A stretch of 14,388 nt of DNA from an uncultured Bacteroidales bacterium. Lineage in GTDB: Bacteria > Bacteroidota > Bacteroidia > Bacteroidales > Paludibacteraceae. Shown here one piece after another: positions 1 to 7,577 of this stretch (position 1 is its first letter; each line of letters starts with the position of its first letter). The stretch spans positions 1 through 14,388 of the forward strand of contig CALATT010000055.1 in NCBI GenBank assembly GCA_937891905.1, given 5' to 3'. Below the pieces are notes generated by a model that worked only from the letters and a program-made list of their open reading frames with translations, made no database searches and had not been told where the DNA came from. Position numbers and translations under genes: made by a program.

Positions 1-23
1 CTGCTTGGCTACCATTTTGGATG

Positions 24-54
24 TAAAATTACTGCTTTTATTTGCTATACGCAA
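24..54 (-). promoter_or_regulatory. Candidate leftward Bacteroidetes promoter at the window edge
   Basis: On the minus strand TTG (54-52) is followed by exactly 20 bases and then TAATTTTA (31-24), a 7 of 8 match to TAnnTTTG. Eight bases further on is an ATG (15-13) that begins a frame M-V-A-K-Q running off the left end. The spacing equals that of the better promoters in this window, so a leftward gene may begin here. Only five codons are visible, so no gene is called. Confidence 0.3.
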
Positions 55-276
55 GCATTTGGGCAAAAAATGACATTTTTCCCTGCAATATAGCAATAAA
101 AATGTGATGTAAGCAGAATATATAACTAAATCGCAGCACTTAAATTAGCATCCGCCATCGTTCGCATCTCGTTCGCATCGTGAATGTCCTCATAGGGTGC
201 GTATGTGTTGGTCCATCAAAAGTGGCAAACATAATAGAGCCATTTTGTTTCAAATAAATCTTTTTTCTAAAAATTC

Positions 277-307
277 TTGCATAATTGATAATTTTGTTGT
301 ACCTTTG
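277..307 (+). promoter_or_regulatory. Bacteroidetes -33/-7 promoter of the regulator-kinase operon
   Basis: TTG at 277-279, a gap of 20 bases, then TACCTTTG at 300-307, a full match to the Bacteroidetes -7 element TAnnTTTG. Transcription should start only a few bases past the element, and the ATG of the first gene is at 314, six bases after the box. The mRNA is therefore expected to have almost no 5' leader. Confidence 0.75.
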
Positions 308-313
308 CAGCGA

Positions 314-883
314 ATGAATAAAAGAGCACCGGAAATATTATGCCTGCGGAAGGATATAGAGAGTGAGGTAAAGCGCAAAATACGCACTCCATATGACTTT
401 GAGTTTTTAGTGGGCGTCATATGGGAGCGTATGCATGAGAATATATCTCCCACTACACTCAAGCGCCTTTGGGGATATATAGATGGAGCGGAAACAACCC
501 GTCGCAGTACCTTGTGTCTTCTATCTCGATTTTTGGGATATGAGGACTGGGAGGCATACACTATAGCGTTAGCTATGCGCACGGATATAGAGAGCGTAGA
601 TTTTCAAGGAGAAGGAATACATAGCGCCGATTTGGAAAGGGGTGATTTAATAGAACTAACATGGTTGCCTAATAGGCATTGCGTATTTCGCTATGAGGGA
701 GAGACACATTATGTAGTAATAGAATCCCATAATAGCAAGTTACGCGTGGATGACCGTTTTGACGCGGCGTGTTTCATAGTAGGTAAGCCACTCTATATAG
801 ATCGCCTTATTCGAGGAAATGCAGAACCTACATCCTATGCGGCAGGAACAAAGAATGGATTAATTAGCGTTCGTAAGATATGA
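314..883 (+). CDS. Bacteroidetes regulatory protein of the TLKRLWGY type, partner of a kinase
   Basis: A 189-residue protein, probably cytoplasmic: no signal peptide or membrane segment. Residues 10-85 form an alpha-helical region with the pattern LRKDIESEV, ISPTTLKRLWGY (44-55), RRSTLCLLSRFLGYEDW (63-79). I recognise this as a recurrent N-terminal domain of Bacteroidetes proteins with a helix-turn-helix-like look, but DNA binding is not shown. Residues 104-189 are beta-rich (GDLIELTWLPNRHCVFRY, then a GKPLY segment) and could be a ligand- or protein-binding barrel. The in-frame start at 197 would place the promoter inside the gene, so the ATG at 314 is chosen. The stop overlaps the kinase start by ATGA, which suggests translational coupling and a shared pathway. 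Precise function unknown. Confidence 0.85.
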   Translation: MNKRAPEILCLRKDIESEVKRKIRTPYDFEFLVGVIWERMHENISPTTLKRLWGYIDGAETTRRSTLCLLSRFLGYEDWEAYTIALAMRTDIESVDFQGEGIHSADLERGDLIELTWLPNRHCVFRYEGETHYVVIESHNSKLRVDDRFDAACFIVGKPLYIDRLIRGNAEPTSYAAGTKNGLISVRKI

Positions 884-1959
884 ATCCAATTGATATGTCT
901 TCTTCTGGTTTTATCTGTCCTGCAGAGTTTTCTGCGGAATGGCATGATATAAATCTTCTACAAGAGCGTACATATACAACTATCTATACTGCATTGCGTT
1001 ATGGACGGCGCTTTGTGCTAAAGACACTTTCTTCTAAGTGCGCAGAACTAACCGACTATCAATTGCAACAAGAGCAAGAATTTCAATTGGGAGTTCAATT
1101 GGTGCACTCTAACATTGCAGCTGTTTATACATTAGAACAAATAGACGGAGTGGGGCGTTGTATCGTGCAAGAATGGATAGATGGTGTTACTTTGGGAGAA
1201 TGGTTGAGCACCAAGCCAACTAAAGCAGCGCGTGAACGAGTAGTGACTCAACTATTGGAGGCTATTGATTATTTGCATGGGCTACAATTGGTTCATCATG
1301 ATTTAAAGGCTGATAATATCCTGATTACACGCAATGGAAGCAATGTAAAACTAATTGATTTCGGCCTTTCGGCTATAGATGCCACTTTATCTCCTATACC
1401 CAATGACCCTAAAAGGGATATACAGAAGGTAGGCCAACTGATAGAAATAATAGTGCCTAATAAGTATGGCAGAATAGTGAGGAAATGTAAAAAGGGGGAT
1501 TTTTCAACTATCAATGCGATACAAATAGCTATTTATAACCGCAATCGTATTGTACGCATCACACCTATAGTCCTGTCTATTATATTATTTATACTGGCGG
1601 CATTGCTCTTCTACTCTTCATGGAATGCAAAACGAATAGAGCAAGAACGATACAATACAATGATAGCACAGATTGATTCTTGTATGCTCCAAAAGCAAGA
1701 TGTGTTCAATGAAATACTCAGTAGAAATAAGATGTATGATATGTCTAATATGCAAGATGTAATGGCTTATCAGGCAGTAGTGGATGAAATAGCAAAGCAG
1801 CAAAAGGCGCAATGGGCCATACGAGATTCGATAATCAATACATACAATCTGAGTGACCCAATGCGGGAACAGTTCTGGCAGATATGGACCCGTAAGGAGT
1901 CGGAACTAATAACAGATGTGATGAAGAGGTTGAGTGATAAACTTAAAAGAAACACATAG
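880..1959 (+). CDS. Membrane-anchored Hanks-type Ser/Thr protein kinase with reduced activation segment
   Basis: A 359-residue protein: kinase domain (about 24-215), a single membrane helix (about 226-247), then a roughly 110-residue, probably periplasmic, helical and charged tail. Kinase landmarks are the ATP lysine K48 in RFVLK, a hinge at QEWIDG (97-102), a catalytic loop HHDLKADN with D141, K143 and N146, the DFG aspartate D160, and the helix-F aspartate D180 in RDIQKVG. Two departures stand out. The glycine loop has no glycines (ERTYTTIY), and only 19 residues separate DFG from D180, so the GT..Y.APE part of the activation segment is missing. The key catalytic residues remain, so it may be active on few or atypical substrates, or act mainly as a scaffold. 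It overlaps the preceding regulator by ATGA; the two are likely a signalling pair. Confidence 0.85.
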   Translation: MNPIDMSSSGFICPAEFSAEWHDINLLQERTYTTIYTALRYGRRFVLKTLSSKCAELTDYQLQQEQEFQLGVQLVHSNIAAVYTLEQIDGVGRCIVQEWIDGVTLGEWLSTKPTKAARERVVTQLLEAIDYLHGLQLVHHDLKADNILITRNGSNVKLIDFGLSAIDATLSPIPNDPKRDIQKVGQLIEIIVPNKYGRIVRKCKKGDFSTINAIQIAIYNRNRIVRITPIVLSIILFILAALLFYSSWNAKRIEQERYNTMIAQIDSCMLQKQDVFNEILSRNKMYDMSNMQDVMAYQAVVDEIAKQQKAQWAIRDSIINTYNLSDPMREQFWQIWTRKESELITDVMKRLSDKLKRNT

Positions 1960-1999
1960 GTGCACTTAATTAATACATATAATAAACAATTGGATAATT

Positions 2000-2284
2000 A
2001 TGAGATATACTTTTTCTGCAAGTAGAGTGACAGGTGGAAATGTGGTGTTTCCAGATCAATTTGTGATAGATGAGGATACTCAGATGTTTACCTATCGCAA
2101 GAAGAAACTTATTGGTTATGAGGAGACTAATATTCGTTTCTCATCAATCGGTTCTGTTTCGCGAAGCGCTGGTTTGCTCTTCTGTGATGTGACGATAGAG
2201 ACCAATGGTGGTGTAACTATCGTGGCAAATGGTTTCACGCGTTCAGATGCAAATCGTATAGTGCAATTACTGACTAACCGATAA
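2000..2284 (+). CDS. Small PH-like-domain protein of unknown function
   Basis: A 94-residue protein without signal peptide or membrane helix. The predicted order is many short beta strands followed by one C-terminal helix (FTRSDANRIVQLL), the layout of small bacterial PH-like domains. Segments such as FVIDEDTQMFTYRKKKLIG and SSIGSVSRSAGLLFCDVTIE fit that fold, but the assignment rests on pattern only. It lies 40 bases after the kinase and 18 bases before the pseudouridine synthase, all in the same direction. No promoter is seen in front, so it is probably part of the same transcript. A link to the kinase is possible but not shown. Confidence 0.7.
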   Translation: MRYTFSASRVTGGNVVFPDQFVIDEDTQMFTYRKKKLIGYEETNIRFSSIGSVSRSAGLLFCDVTIETNGGVTIVANGFTRSDANRIVQLLTNR

Positions 2285-2302
2285 GCAAGCGGCAGGAATA
2301 GT

Positions 2303-2983
2303 ATGACAGTTCTATACGAGGATAATCATATCATAGCCGTTAATAAGACTTGCAACGAGATAGTACAAGGCGATAAGACCGGAGATACACCGCTGAGTGA
2401 GATTGTAAAGGCCTATATAAAGGATAAATACAATAAACCTGGCGAGGTGTTTCTCGGTGTGACCCATCGTTTGGATAGGCCTACGAGTGGAGTGGTGCTT
2501 TTTGCGCGTACCAGCAAGGCTCTCACGCGTCTCAATGAGATGTTCAAAAGTCACGAGAAGATTAAAAAGACCTATTGGGCCATTGTGCAGAATGCACCCA
2601 AACAACCACAAGCAAAGCTTGAGAACTGGCTTGTACGCAATGAGAAACAGAATAAATCGTATGTTGCCAAACCTGGAACGAAGGATGCTAAATTGGCAGT
2701 CTTGACCTATTCCACAATTTCCACAAGCGATAATTACACATTATTAGAAATACAATTAGAGACCGGTAGGCATCACCAAATACGCTGCCAGTTGGCGGCT
2801 ATTGGGTGTCCTATAAAAGGCGACCTCAAATACGGTGCCAAGCGCAGTAATCCCGATGGAGGAATCAGTCTGCATGCACGCCAAATAGCATTTATTCATC
2901 CTGTTAGCAAACAAGAAATATGTATCACCGCTCCCGTACCTAATGACAAACTATGGCGAGCTATAACCCATGATTTAGTATGA
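2303..2983 (+). CDS. RluA-family RNA pseudouridine synthase
   Basis: A 226-residue enzyme that should convert uridine to pseudouridine in rRNA or tRNA. The family signature THRLDRPTSG (54-63) carries the catalytic aspartate D58. A second conserved block, LETGRHHQIRCQLAAIG (152-168) followed by KGDLKYG (172-178), is the usual RluA-family C-terminal motif. No N-terminal S4 RNA-binding domain is present: the protein begins directly with the catalytic fold (VLYEDNHIIAVNK), as in the short RluA/TruC-like members. The target base cannot be read from sequence, so no symbol is given. Its last codons overlap the start of the pectate lyase by ATGA. Confidence 0.93.
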   Translation: MTVLYEDNHIIAVNKTCNEIVQGDKTGDTPLSEIVKAYIKDKYNKPGEVFLGVTHRLDRPTSGVVLFARTSKALTRLNEMFKSHEKIKKTYWAIVQNAPKQPQAKLENWLVRNEKQNKSYVAKPGTKDAKLAVLTYSTISTSDNYTLLEIQLETGRHHQIRCQLAAIGCPIKGDLKYGAKRSNPDGGISLHARQIAFIHPVSKQEICITAPVPNDKLWRAITHDLV

Positions 2984-4644
2984 AACACTTAGCATTTACA
3001 TTTGTTCTTTGTCTATTATCTTTAACTGGTTTACAAGCGGCCATCTTGCCTGACACTCTCGTTGCCTTCCCTGGCGCTGAGGGTTTTGGAAAGTACACAT
3101 CTGGTGGACGCGGAGGAAAAGTGGTGTATGTCACTTCACTTGAGGATGACACAGAAGGAGCTATACCTGGTACGCTCAGATGGGCCATCGCACAATATCC
3201 AGGCGAACCATTGACTATTTGCTTTGCCGTTTCGGGTAATATACAACTCAAAAAAGACTTGCGATTCAATCGCCGAGAGAACTTCACCATCGCCGGTCAG
3301 ACGGCACCAGGAATGGGAATCGTTATCAGTCATAACAAAGTGAATTTCGGTGGATCAAAGAACTTCATTGTTCGTAATATACGATTTCGCGTGGGCAATG
3401 CGGACGCAGATGGCAATTTGCTGACAGCCAATGCTGTAGGCGCAGAGAACTGCGAGAGTTTTATTTTTGACCACTGCGATTTCGGGTGGTCAGCAGAGGA
3501 GAATATGAACTCTTATGATAGCCATTTTATCACGGTACAGCATTGTATTGTACACGAAGGTTTGTTTAATTCAGGTCACCCAAAGGGTTCGCGTGGTTAT
3601 GGATGCCAATGGGGTGGTTCGCCTGCGAGTTATCATCATAACTTGTTAGTACACAATAATAAACGCTCTTGCCGCTTTAATGGCGCACAGAGCAATGATT
3701 ATGTGGTCTATTTGGATTATATTAATAATGTGGTATATAATTTTGAAGGCGGGTCGAATGGTTGTTATGGCGGAGAGAACACAGCTAAGTTAGAGGCAGG
3801 AGAGTATAATGGACTCAATTCGGCACATGAGTGTAATTTTATCAATAATTACTATAAAGTAGGACCTAATACAACGAATAAGAAGATTTTTCTATCTGTA
3901 GAAACTGCGCGCTCTGGTGCTACCTCATGGGCGCCAAGCCAATGGTATATCAACGGGAATGTTTTTGATGGAGTGCCAACGGCGACAGAAGATAACTGGT
4001 CGGCAGTGCAGAGTAAATCACCTTATAGCAATTTGGATACCTTGCGTGTAGATACACTTATACGCCCTAATACACCATGGTGGCGCTGGACGAATGATTC
4101 AATCTATGGCCGCTATAATTTCGAAATGTATGCCTATGCTGTAGAGGCGTATGAGACAGCAGAACAGGCATACCAAACTGTGCTGGATACAGTGGGGTGC
4201 TGGCCTCGTGATCATGTAGAATTGCGCCTTGTAGAAGATACGAAGCAAGGTAAAAATACCTATTCAGGTAGTAAGTCAAAGAAGAAAGGTATCATTGATC
4301 AACCTACTGACGCAGAGGGTTTTTATACTTATCCAGAAGTGCCTGCATTGATTGATACTGACCAAGATGGTATGCCAGACGAGTGGGAACTGGTGAATGG
4401 ATGTAACCCCGAATTGGCAGACCAAAATACCCGCCATGCGAGCGGGTATACAATGCTTGAGATGTACCTTGATTATGCAATGACGCATCGTCCTGTAATG
4501 GAGGATGGGTATGTAGAAAACACAGAAAGCATAGACCAAATACAAGGTAACGAACTACAAAGTGCTAAGGTGCTGAAGGATGGTCAGTTGCTCATTCAAC
4601 GCGCTGGTAAATTCTATACAGTGCAGGGCATTGAACTAAAATGA
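2980..4644 (+). CDS. Secreted pectate lyase (polysaccharide lyase family 1 type) with C-terminal sorting-like tail
   Basis: A 554-residue protein expected to cleave pectate by beta-elimination outside the cytoplasm. Signal peptide at residues 1-20, with likely cleavage after LQA. The mature part starts with AFPGAEGFGKYTSGGRGG, typical of Bacteroidetes pectate lyases, then TIAGQTAPGMGI (103-114), VRNIRFRVGNAD (131-142), a Ca-site-like FDHCDFGWSAEE (163-174), and YHHNLLVHNNKRSCRFNG (218-235), where the catalytic arginine is expected. A calcium-binding motif DTDQDGMPDEWE lies at 459-470. The last 25 residues (530-554) align without gaps to the tail of the subtilase in this window and look like a short surface or type IX secretion signal. 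The start overlaps the pseudouridine synthase by ATGA. No polysaccharide utilisation genes (SusC/SusD type) are nearby. Confidence 0.92.
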   Translation: MKHLAFTFVLCLLSLTGLQAAILPDTLVAFPGAEGFGKYTSGGRGGKVVYVTSLEDDTEGAIPGTLRWAIAQYPGEPLTICFAVSGNIQLKKDLRFNRRENFTIAGQTAPGMGIVISHNKVNFGGSKNFIVRNIRFRVGNADADGNLLTANAVGAENCESFIFDHCDFGWSAEENMNSYDSHFITVQHCIVHEGLFNSGHPKGSRGYGCQWGGSPASYHHNLLVHNNKRSCRFNGAQSNDYVVYLDYINNVVYNFEGGSNGCYGGENTAKLEAGEYNGLNSAHECNFINNYYKVGPNTTNKKIFLSVETARSGATSWAPSQWYINGNVFDGVPTATEDNWSAVQSKSPYSNLDTLRVDTLIRPNTPWWRWTNDSIYGRYNFEMYAYAVEAYETAEQAYQTVLDTVGCWPRDHVELRLVEDTKQGKNTYSGSKSKKKGIIDQPTDAEGFYTYPEVPALIDTDQDGMPDEWELVNGCNPELADQNTRHASGYTMLEMYLDYAMTHRPVMEDGYVENTESIDQIQGNELQSAKVLKDGQLLIQRAGKFYTVQGIELK

Positions 4645-4665
4645 TTAATTATCAACGACCAAGAA

Positions 4666-5277
4666 TTACAAAGGCAGGTAGATGACTTGTTTGGTATCGA
4701 ACCACTCACCTTTGAACCACTGAGTGCAAGGAATGAGCTCCGCTTCTTTAAAAGGGCGGAGTTCTTCTTTTAGATCTCCTCCTTTAAGAACGATGAGACC
4801 ATTAGGAATGGCATTCATAGGAGTTGGTTTGATATTTTTGCGCACTAGTTTGACGAGGTCAGGCATAGGCATTACGGCACGACTAACTATAAAATCGAAT
4901 TTCTGCTTTTCTTCTTCTGCTCGCTCTTGCTTGCAGATAACATTAGTGAGTCCAAGCGCTTTTGCAATCTCTGTGGCTACCAATATTTTCTTTCTAATTG
5001 AGTCAATGAGTACGAATTGGCATTCTGGGAATAAGATGGCCAAAGGTATGCCAGGAAATCCGCCTCCTGTGCCTACATCTAAGATGGTTGTACCTGGTTG
5101 GAAGGGTAGGAATTTGGCGATTGCGAGCGAGTGGAGTACATGGTGCTCGTAGAGGTTATCAATGTCTTTGCGTGAGATGACATTGATTTTACTATTCCAA
5201 TCTCTATACAACGCGTCAAGCTGAGCGAATTGCTCAGCCTGGCGTGCTGTTAATGTAAAATATTCAGAGATAATCAT
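4666..5277 (-). CDS. rsmG: 16S rRNA (guanine527-N7)-methyltransferase RsmG (GidB)
   Basis: A 203-residue cytoplasmic enzyme that methylates N7 of G527 in 16S rRNA using S-adenosylmethionine. Family marks are NVISRKDIDNLYEHHVLHS (32-50), the SAM-binding glycine loop ILDVGTGGGFPGIPLA (65-80), an acidic SAM-ribose site at FVLIDS (88-93), FDFIVSRAV (127-135) and LKGGDL. The length is normal for the family. Its ATG lies six bases after the yebC stop codon, so the two genes are surely co-transcribed. It is convergent with the pectate lyase, with 21 bases between the stops and no clear terminator hairpin. In other bacteria, loss of this enzyme gives low-level streptomycin resistance. Confidence 0.97.
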   Translation of the reverse strand: MIISEYFTLTARQAEQFAQLDALYRDWNSKINVISRKDIDNLYEHHVLHSLAIAKFLPFQPGTTILDVGTGGGFPGIPLAILFPECQFVLIDSIRKKILVATEIAKALGLTNVICKQERAEEEKQKFDFIVSRAVMPMPDLVKLVRKNIKPTPMNAIPNGLIVLKGGDLKEELRPFKEAELIPCTQWFKGEWFDTKQVIYLPL

Positions 5278-5283
5278 AATGTA

Positions 5284-6003
5284 TTATTCTGCCATATTGG
5301 TGAAGACATTTTGTACATCTTCGTCTTCTTCAATTCTATCAATGAGTTTTTGTACGGTTTCGCGTTGCTCATCGGTTAATTGCTTGGTATCGTTAGGAAT
5401 GCGTACGAACTCGCAAGAGTGTACTTCAAATCCATTCTCCTCCAAGTATTTCTGCATATTGATTGCTTCGTTGAAGTCTGAATAGATGACGATTGTATTT
5501 TCCTCTTCGTCCACGCCTAATTCTTCTACTCCAAATTCAATCAACTCTAATTCAAGTTCCTCGAGGTCAATGCCCTCTTTCATGCCTACGGTGAAGCATG
5601 CTTTGCGGTCGAATAAGAATTGTAGTGAACCTTGTGTACCGAGTGTGCCGCCGAACTTAGTGAAGTATGAGCGGATGTTAGCTACGGTACGCATGTTGTT
5701 ATCGGTAGCGGTCTCTACGAAGATAGCGATACCGTGAGGTCCGTATCCCTCGTAGTTGATTTCTTTGTATCCCTCAGAAGACTTATCGGTAGCTTTCTTG
5801 ATAGCACGATCAATATTGTCCTTAGGCATGTTTTCGCGCTTACATTGTTGAATAAGCGCACGCAGACGAGGGTTGGAGTCTGGGTCAGCTCCACCTTCGC
5901 GTGCTGCGATAGTGATTTCTTTTCCTAATTTAGTGAATGTGCGAGACATGTGTCCCCATCGTTTGAGTTTGGTTGCTTTGCGGTATTCAAATGCGCGTCC
6001 CAT
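5284..6003 (-). CDS. yebC: YebC/PmpR/TACO1 family protein
   Basis: A 239-residue cytoplasmic protein, full length for the family. The Bacteroidetes-type start MGRAFEYRKATKLKRWGHM is followed by FTKLGKEITIAAREGGADP, RENMPKDNIDRAIKKA and the signature YEGYGPHGIAIFVE. Relatives are annotated as DNA-binding regulators; bacterial YebC and mitochondrial TACO1 have also been linked to translation of proline-rich stretches. The sequence alone cannot decide between these roles. It sits 44 bases after the DUF5723-like gene on the same strand and directly before rsmG. No -33/-7 promoter is visible in the 44-base gap, so it may be read from the upstream operon. Confidence 0.96.
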   Translation of the reverse strand: MGRAFEYRKATKLKRWGHMSRTFTKLGKEITIAAREGGADPDSNPRLRALIQQCKRENMPKDNIDRAIKKATDKSSEGYKEINYEGYGPHGIAIFVETATDNNMRTVANIRSYFTKFGGTLGTQGSLQFLFDRKACFTVGMKEGIDLEELELELIEFGVEELGVDEEENTIVIYSDFNEAINMQKYLEENGFEVHSCEFVRIPNDTKQLTDEQRETVQKLIDRIEEDEDVQNVFTNMAE

Positions 6004-6047
6004 AATATAAGTTTTTTATTGTATTAATAATGAAATATGTTATCTAT

Positions 6048-7577
6048 TTATAATTGCTCTGGAGTAACGATTTCCTCTTTTGGGTTTGTTCCCCAACATA
6101 CAGAGAATCCCAGTGCTACATTAACCATTTTGCTCTTGTATGGCAATATGTATTGTGTCTTGCCATTGATATCCATTCCTGCGTATGTGGTAGGGATATA
6201 GTCCATAGCTAATGTCATATTGATACCATCTTTTGGCATGATGCTTAATCCTGCGCCAATATTGCTAAATTTACCATTATTCATGAGTGAATAGGAGGCA
6301 GCTATATTGAGCCAATTGAATGGTTTGTATCCGACGCCAATGGTTATTTCTTCATATAGTCGAGCATTATATAATCTGGTGGCAGATAATAAGCCTACAG
6401 TGAGTTTATTATTCAAGAAATTAGCATCTATGCCTAGGTTGAGTTTTGCAGAGATCATCTTATTATATGCATTGCCTGAATGTCCCATTCGAATGGCGTT
6501 TGCTAAACCTTGCATGTTGCTCAGGGCTGAATCGAGTAGTAATTGGGTAGAGAAATTCCCTTCTTGGTCGTGGAAGGCTGGATCGCTATACTCAAATTCT
6601 CCCACTCCCACAAAGGTGGTATCTATGGTACAAGTGTATTTGTTGGCACCACCCCAGTGGATAAATCCTATATCATTCAGCGCGGCAGATATCTGCACAT
6701 GTTGATTAGGTTTGTATGTAAAACCTAGATCAATGGCAGCGCCAAAACCACCGCCCATAATCAGTTTAGCTGGATTAGAGTAATCGATGATAGGTGAATT
6801 ATTGGTGGTTAGTTCGTCTATGACATCCATTAATGGTTCGTCTTCCATGGCAGCTAATTGGGGTAGGTTGAATAATCCTGACGCAGATAATTCTAAGTTT
6901 CCTTTCATATTCCATTGCTCAATGCTTGCGTCGAGGGTGAGGTTCTTGGCATTTATTCCTATGTTGGCTTGTCCTACTAAGACTTTTAGTTTTCCACCTA
7001 TGGTCCATTGCTCGTTTATCTGATGGCTGTACCCAAACGCTAATTCAGTATAGATGGTAGCAGCAGCACCAAGTCGTGATAGATTGAAGGAATTGCTGCC
7101 CTCTAAGTTAGTCATAAATCCTCCCAAAACGATTTGTGGTATGGCTTTTGGAAGTGTACTGCCAATCTCTATATGCTGATTGAGTCCAATGGTGAAATAA
7201 CCTTTCTCTTTGATTCTAAATCCCATATTAACCACTCCCAATGTGGCGTCTCCATTGATGAGCGTCATGTTATTGAGTGATTTTAGTAGTGCTTGCTTAT
7301 CTCCATTAGGGTGGAGAGGGGTGATGGTATGGCCTGTTTGTGGGTCAAGGTAAAAGAGATCACTCATCGTGAGTGATGTGTTTCCTACTCCTGCGGACAT
7401 CCATCCAAGAGGTGATATGTTAACAAAGCCTTTGCTGATAGGTTGGAAGGCAGGGTTGATCGTATGGCGCATGGGTGCATTCTCTAAGAAATAGAGGGTA
7501 TTGATTTGCTGCGCGTTTGCTATAATAGCGCTTTGGAGCACTATGAGGGCGAATATGTATCGTAATAGTGTTTTCAT
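6048..7577 (-). CDS. DUF5723-like outer-membrane beta-barrel protein
   Basis: A 509-residue protein with an N-terminal signal peptide (MKTLLRYIFALIVLQSA, likely cut after ANA before QQ). The start of the mature part, INTLYFLENAPMRHTINPAFQP, followed by many alternating-hydrophobicity strands and Gly/Asn turns (FTIGLNQHIEIGS, AFGYSHQINEQWTIGGKLKVL, LNIAASYSLMNNGKF), resembles the Bacteroidetes DUF5723 family of predicted outer-membrane proteins. The family has no firm function. Its ATG overlaps the stop of the upstream lipoprotein gene (TAATG), so the two are translationally coupled and probably form one envelope unit. An AAGGAGG stretch lies ten bases before the ATG, unusual for this phylum. 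Confidence 0.8.
   Translation of the reverse strand: MKTLLRYIFALIVLQSAIIANAQQINTLYFLENAPMRHTINPAFQPISKGFVNISPLGWMSAGVGNTSLTMSDLFYLDPQTGHTITPLHPNGDKQALLKSLNNMTLINGDATLGVVNMGFRIKEKGYFTIGLNQHIEIGSTLPKAIPQIVLGGFMTNLEGSNSFNLSRLGAAATIYTELAFGYSHQINEQWTIGGKLKVLVGQANIGINAKNLTLDASIEQWNMKGNLELSASGLFNLPQLAAMEDEPLMDVIDELTTNNSPIIDYSNPAKLIMGGGFGAAIDLGFTYKPNQHVQISAALNDIGFIHWGGANKYTCTIDTTFVGVGEFEYSDPAFHDQEGNFSTQLLLDSALSNMQGLANAIRMGHSGNAYNKMISAKLNLGIDANFLNNKLTVGLLSATRLYNARLYEEITIGVGYKPFNWLNIAASYSLMNNGKFSNIGAGLSIMPKDGINMTLAMDYIPTTYAGMDINGKTQYILPYKSKMVNVALGFSVCWGTNPKEEIVTPEQL

Larger units (their letters stand above)
1..313. other. Left intergenic region without a convincing complete gene
   Basis: No open frame here has protein-like composition. 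The frame that is open from 197 is the untranslated lead-in to the gene starting at 314, and the promoter of that gene lies inside it. Visible items are: a tandem 11-base direct repeat, CGTTCGCATC plus T or G, at 159-169 and 170-180 (10 of 11 identical); an AT-rich inverted repeat with 8-base arms (ACATTTTT at 73-80, AAAAATGT at 98-105); a candidate leftward promoter at 24-54; and the rightward promoter at 277-307. The role of the two repeats is unknown. Confidence 0.6.

Noticed and set aside
197..313. Longer N-terminus (39 extra codons) for the regulator gene
   Set aside because: The stretch contains the -33/-7 promoter, and its translation (Cys/Asn/Phe-rich, no family similarity) does not fit. 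The family domain begins right after the ATG at 314.
4724..5152. 142-codon plus-strand frame opposite rsmG
   Set aside because: Antisense shadow of a conserved methyltransferase; serine-rich composition, no recognisable domain.
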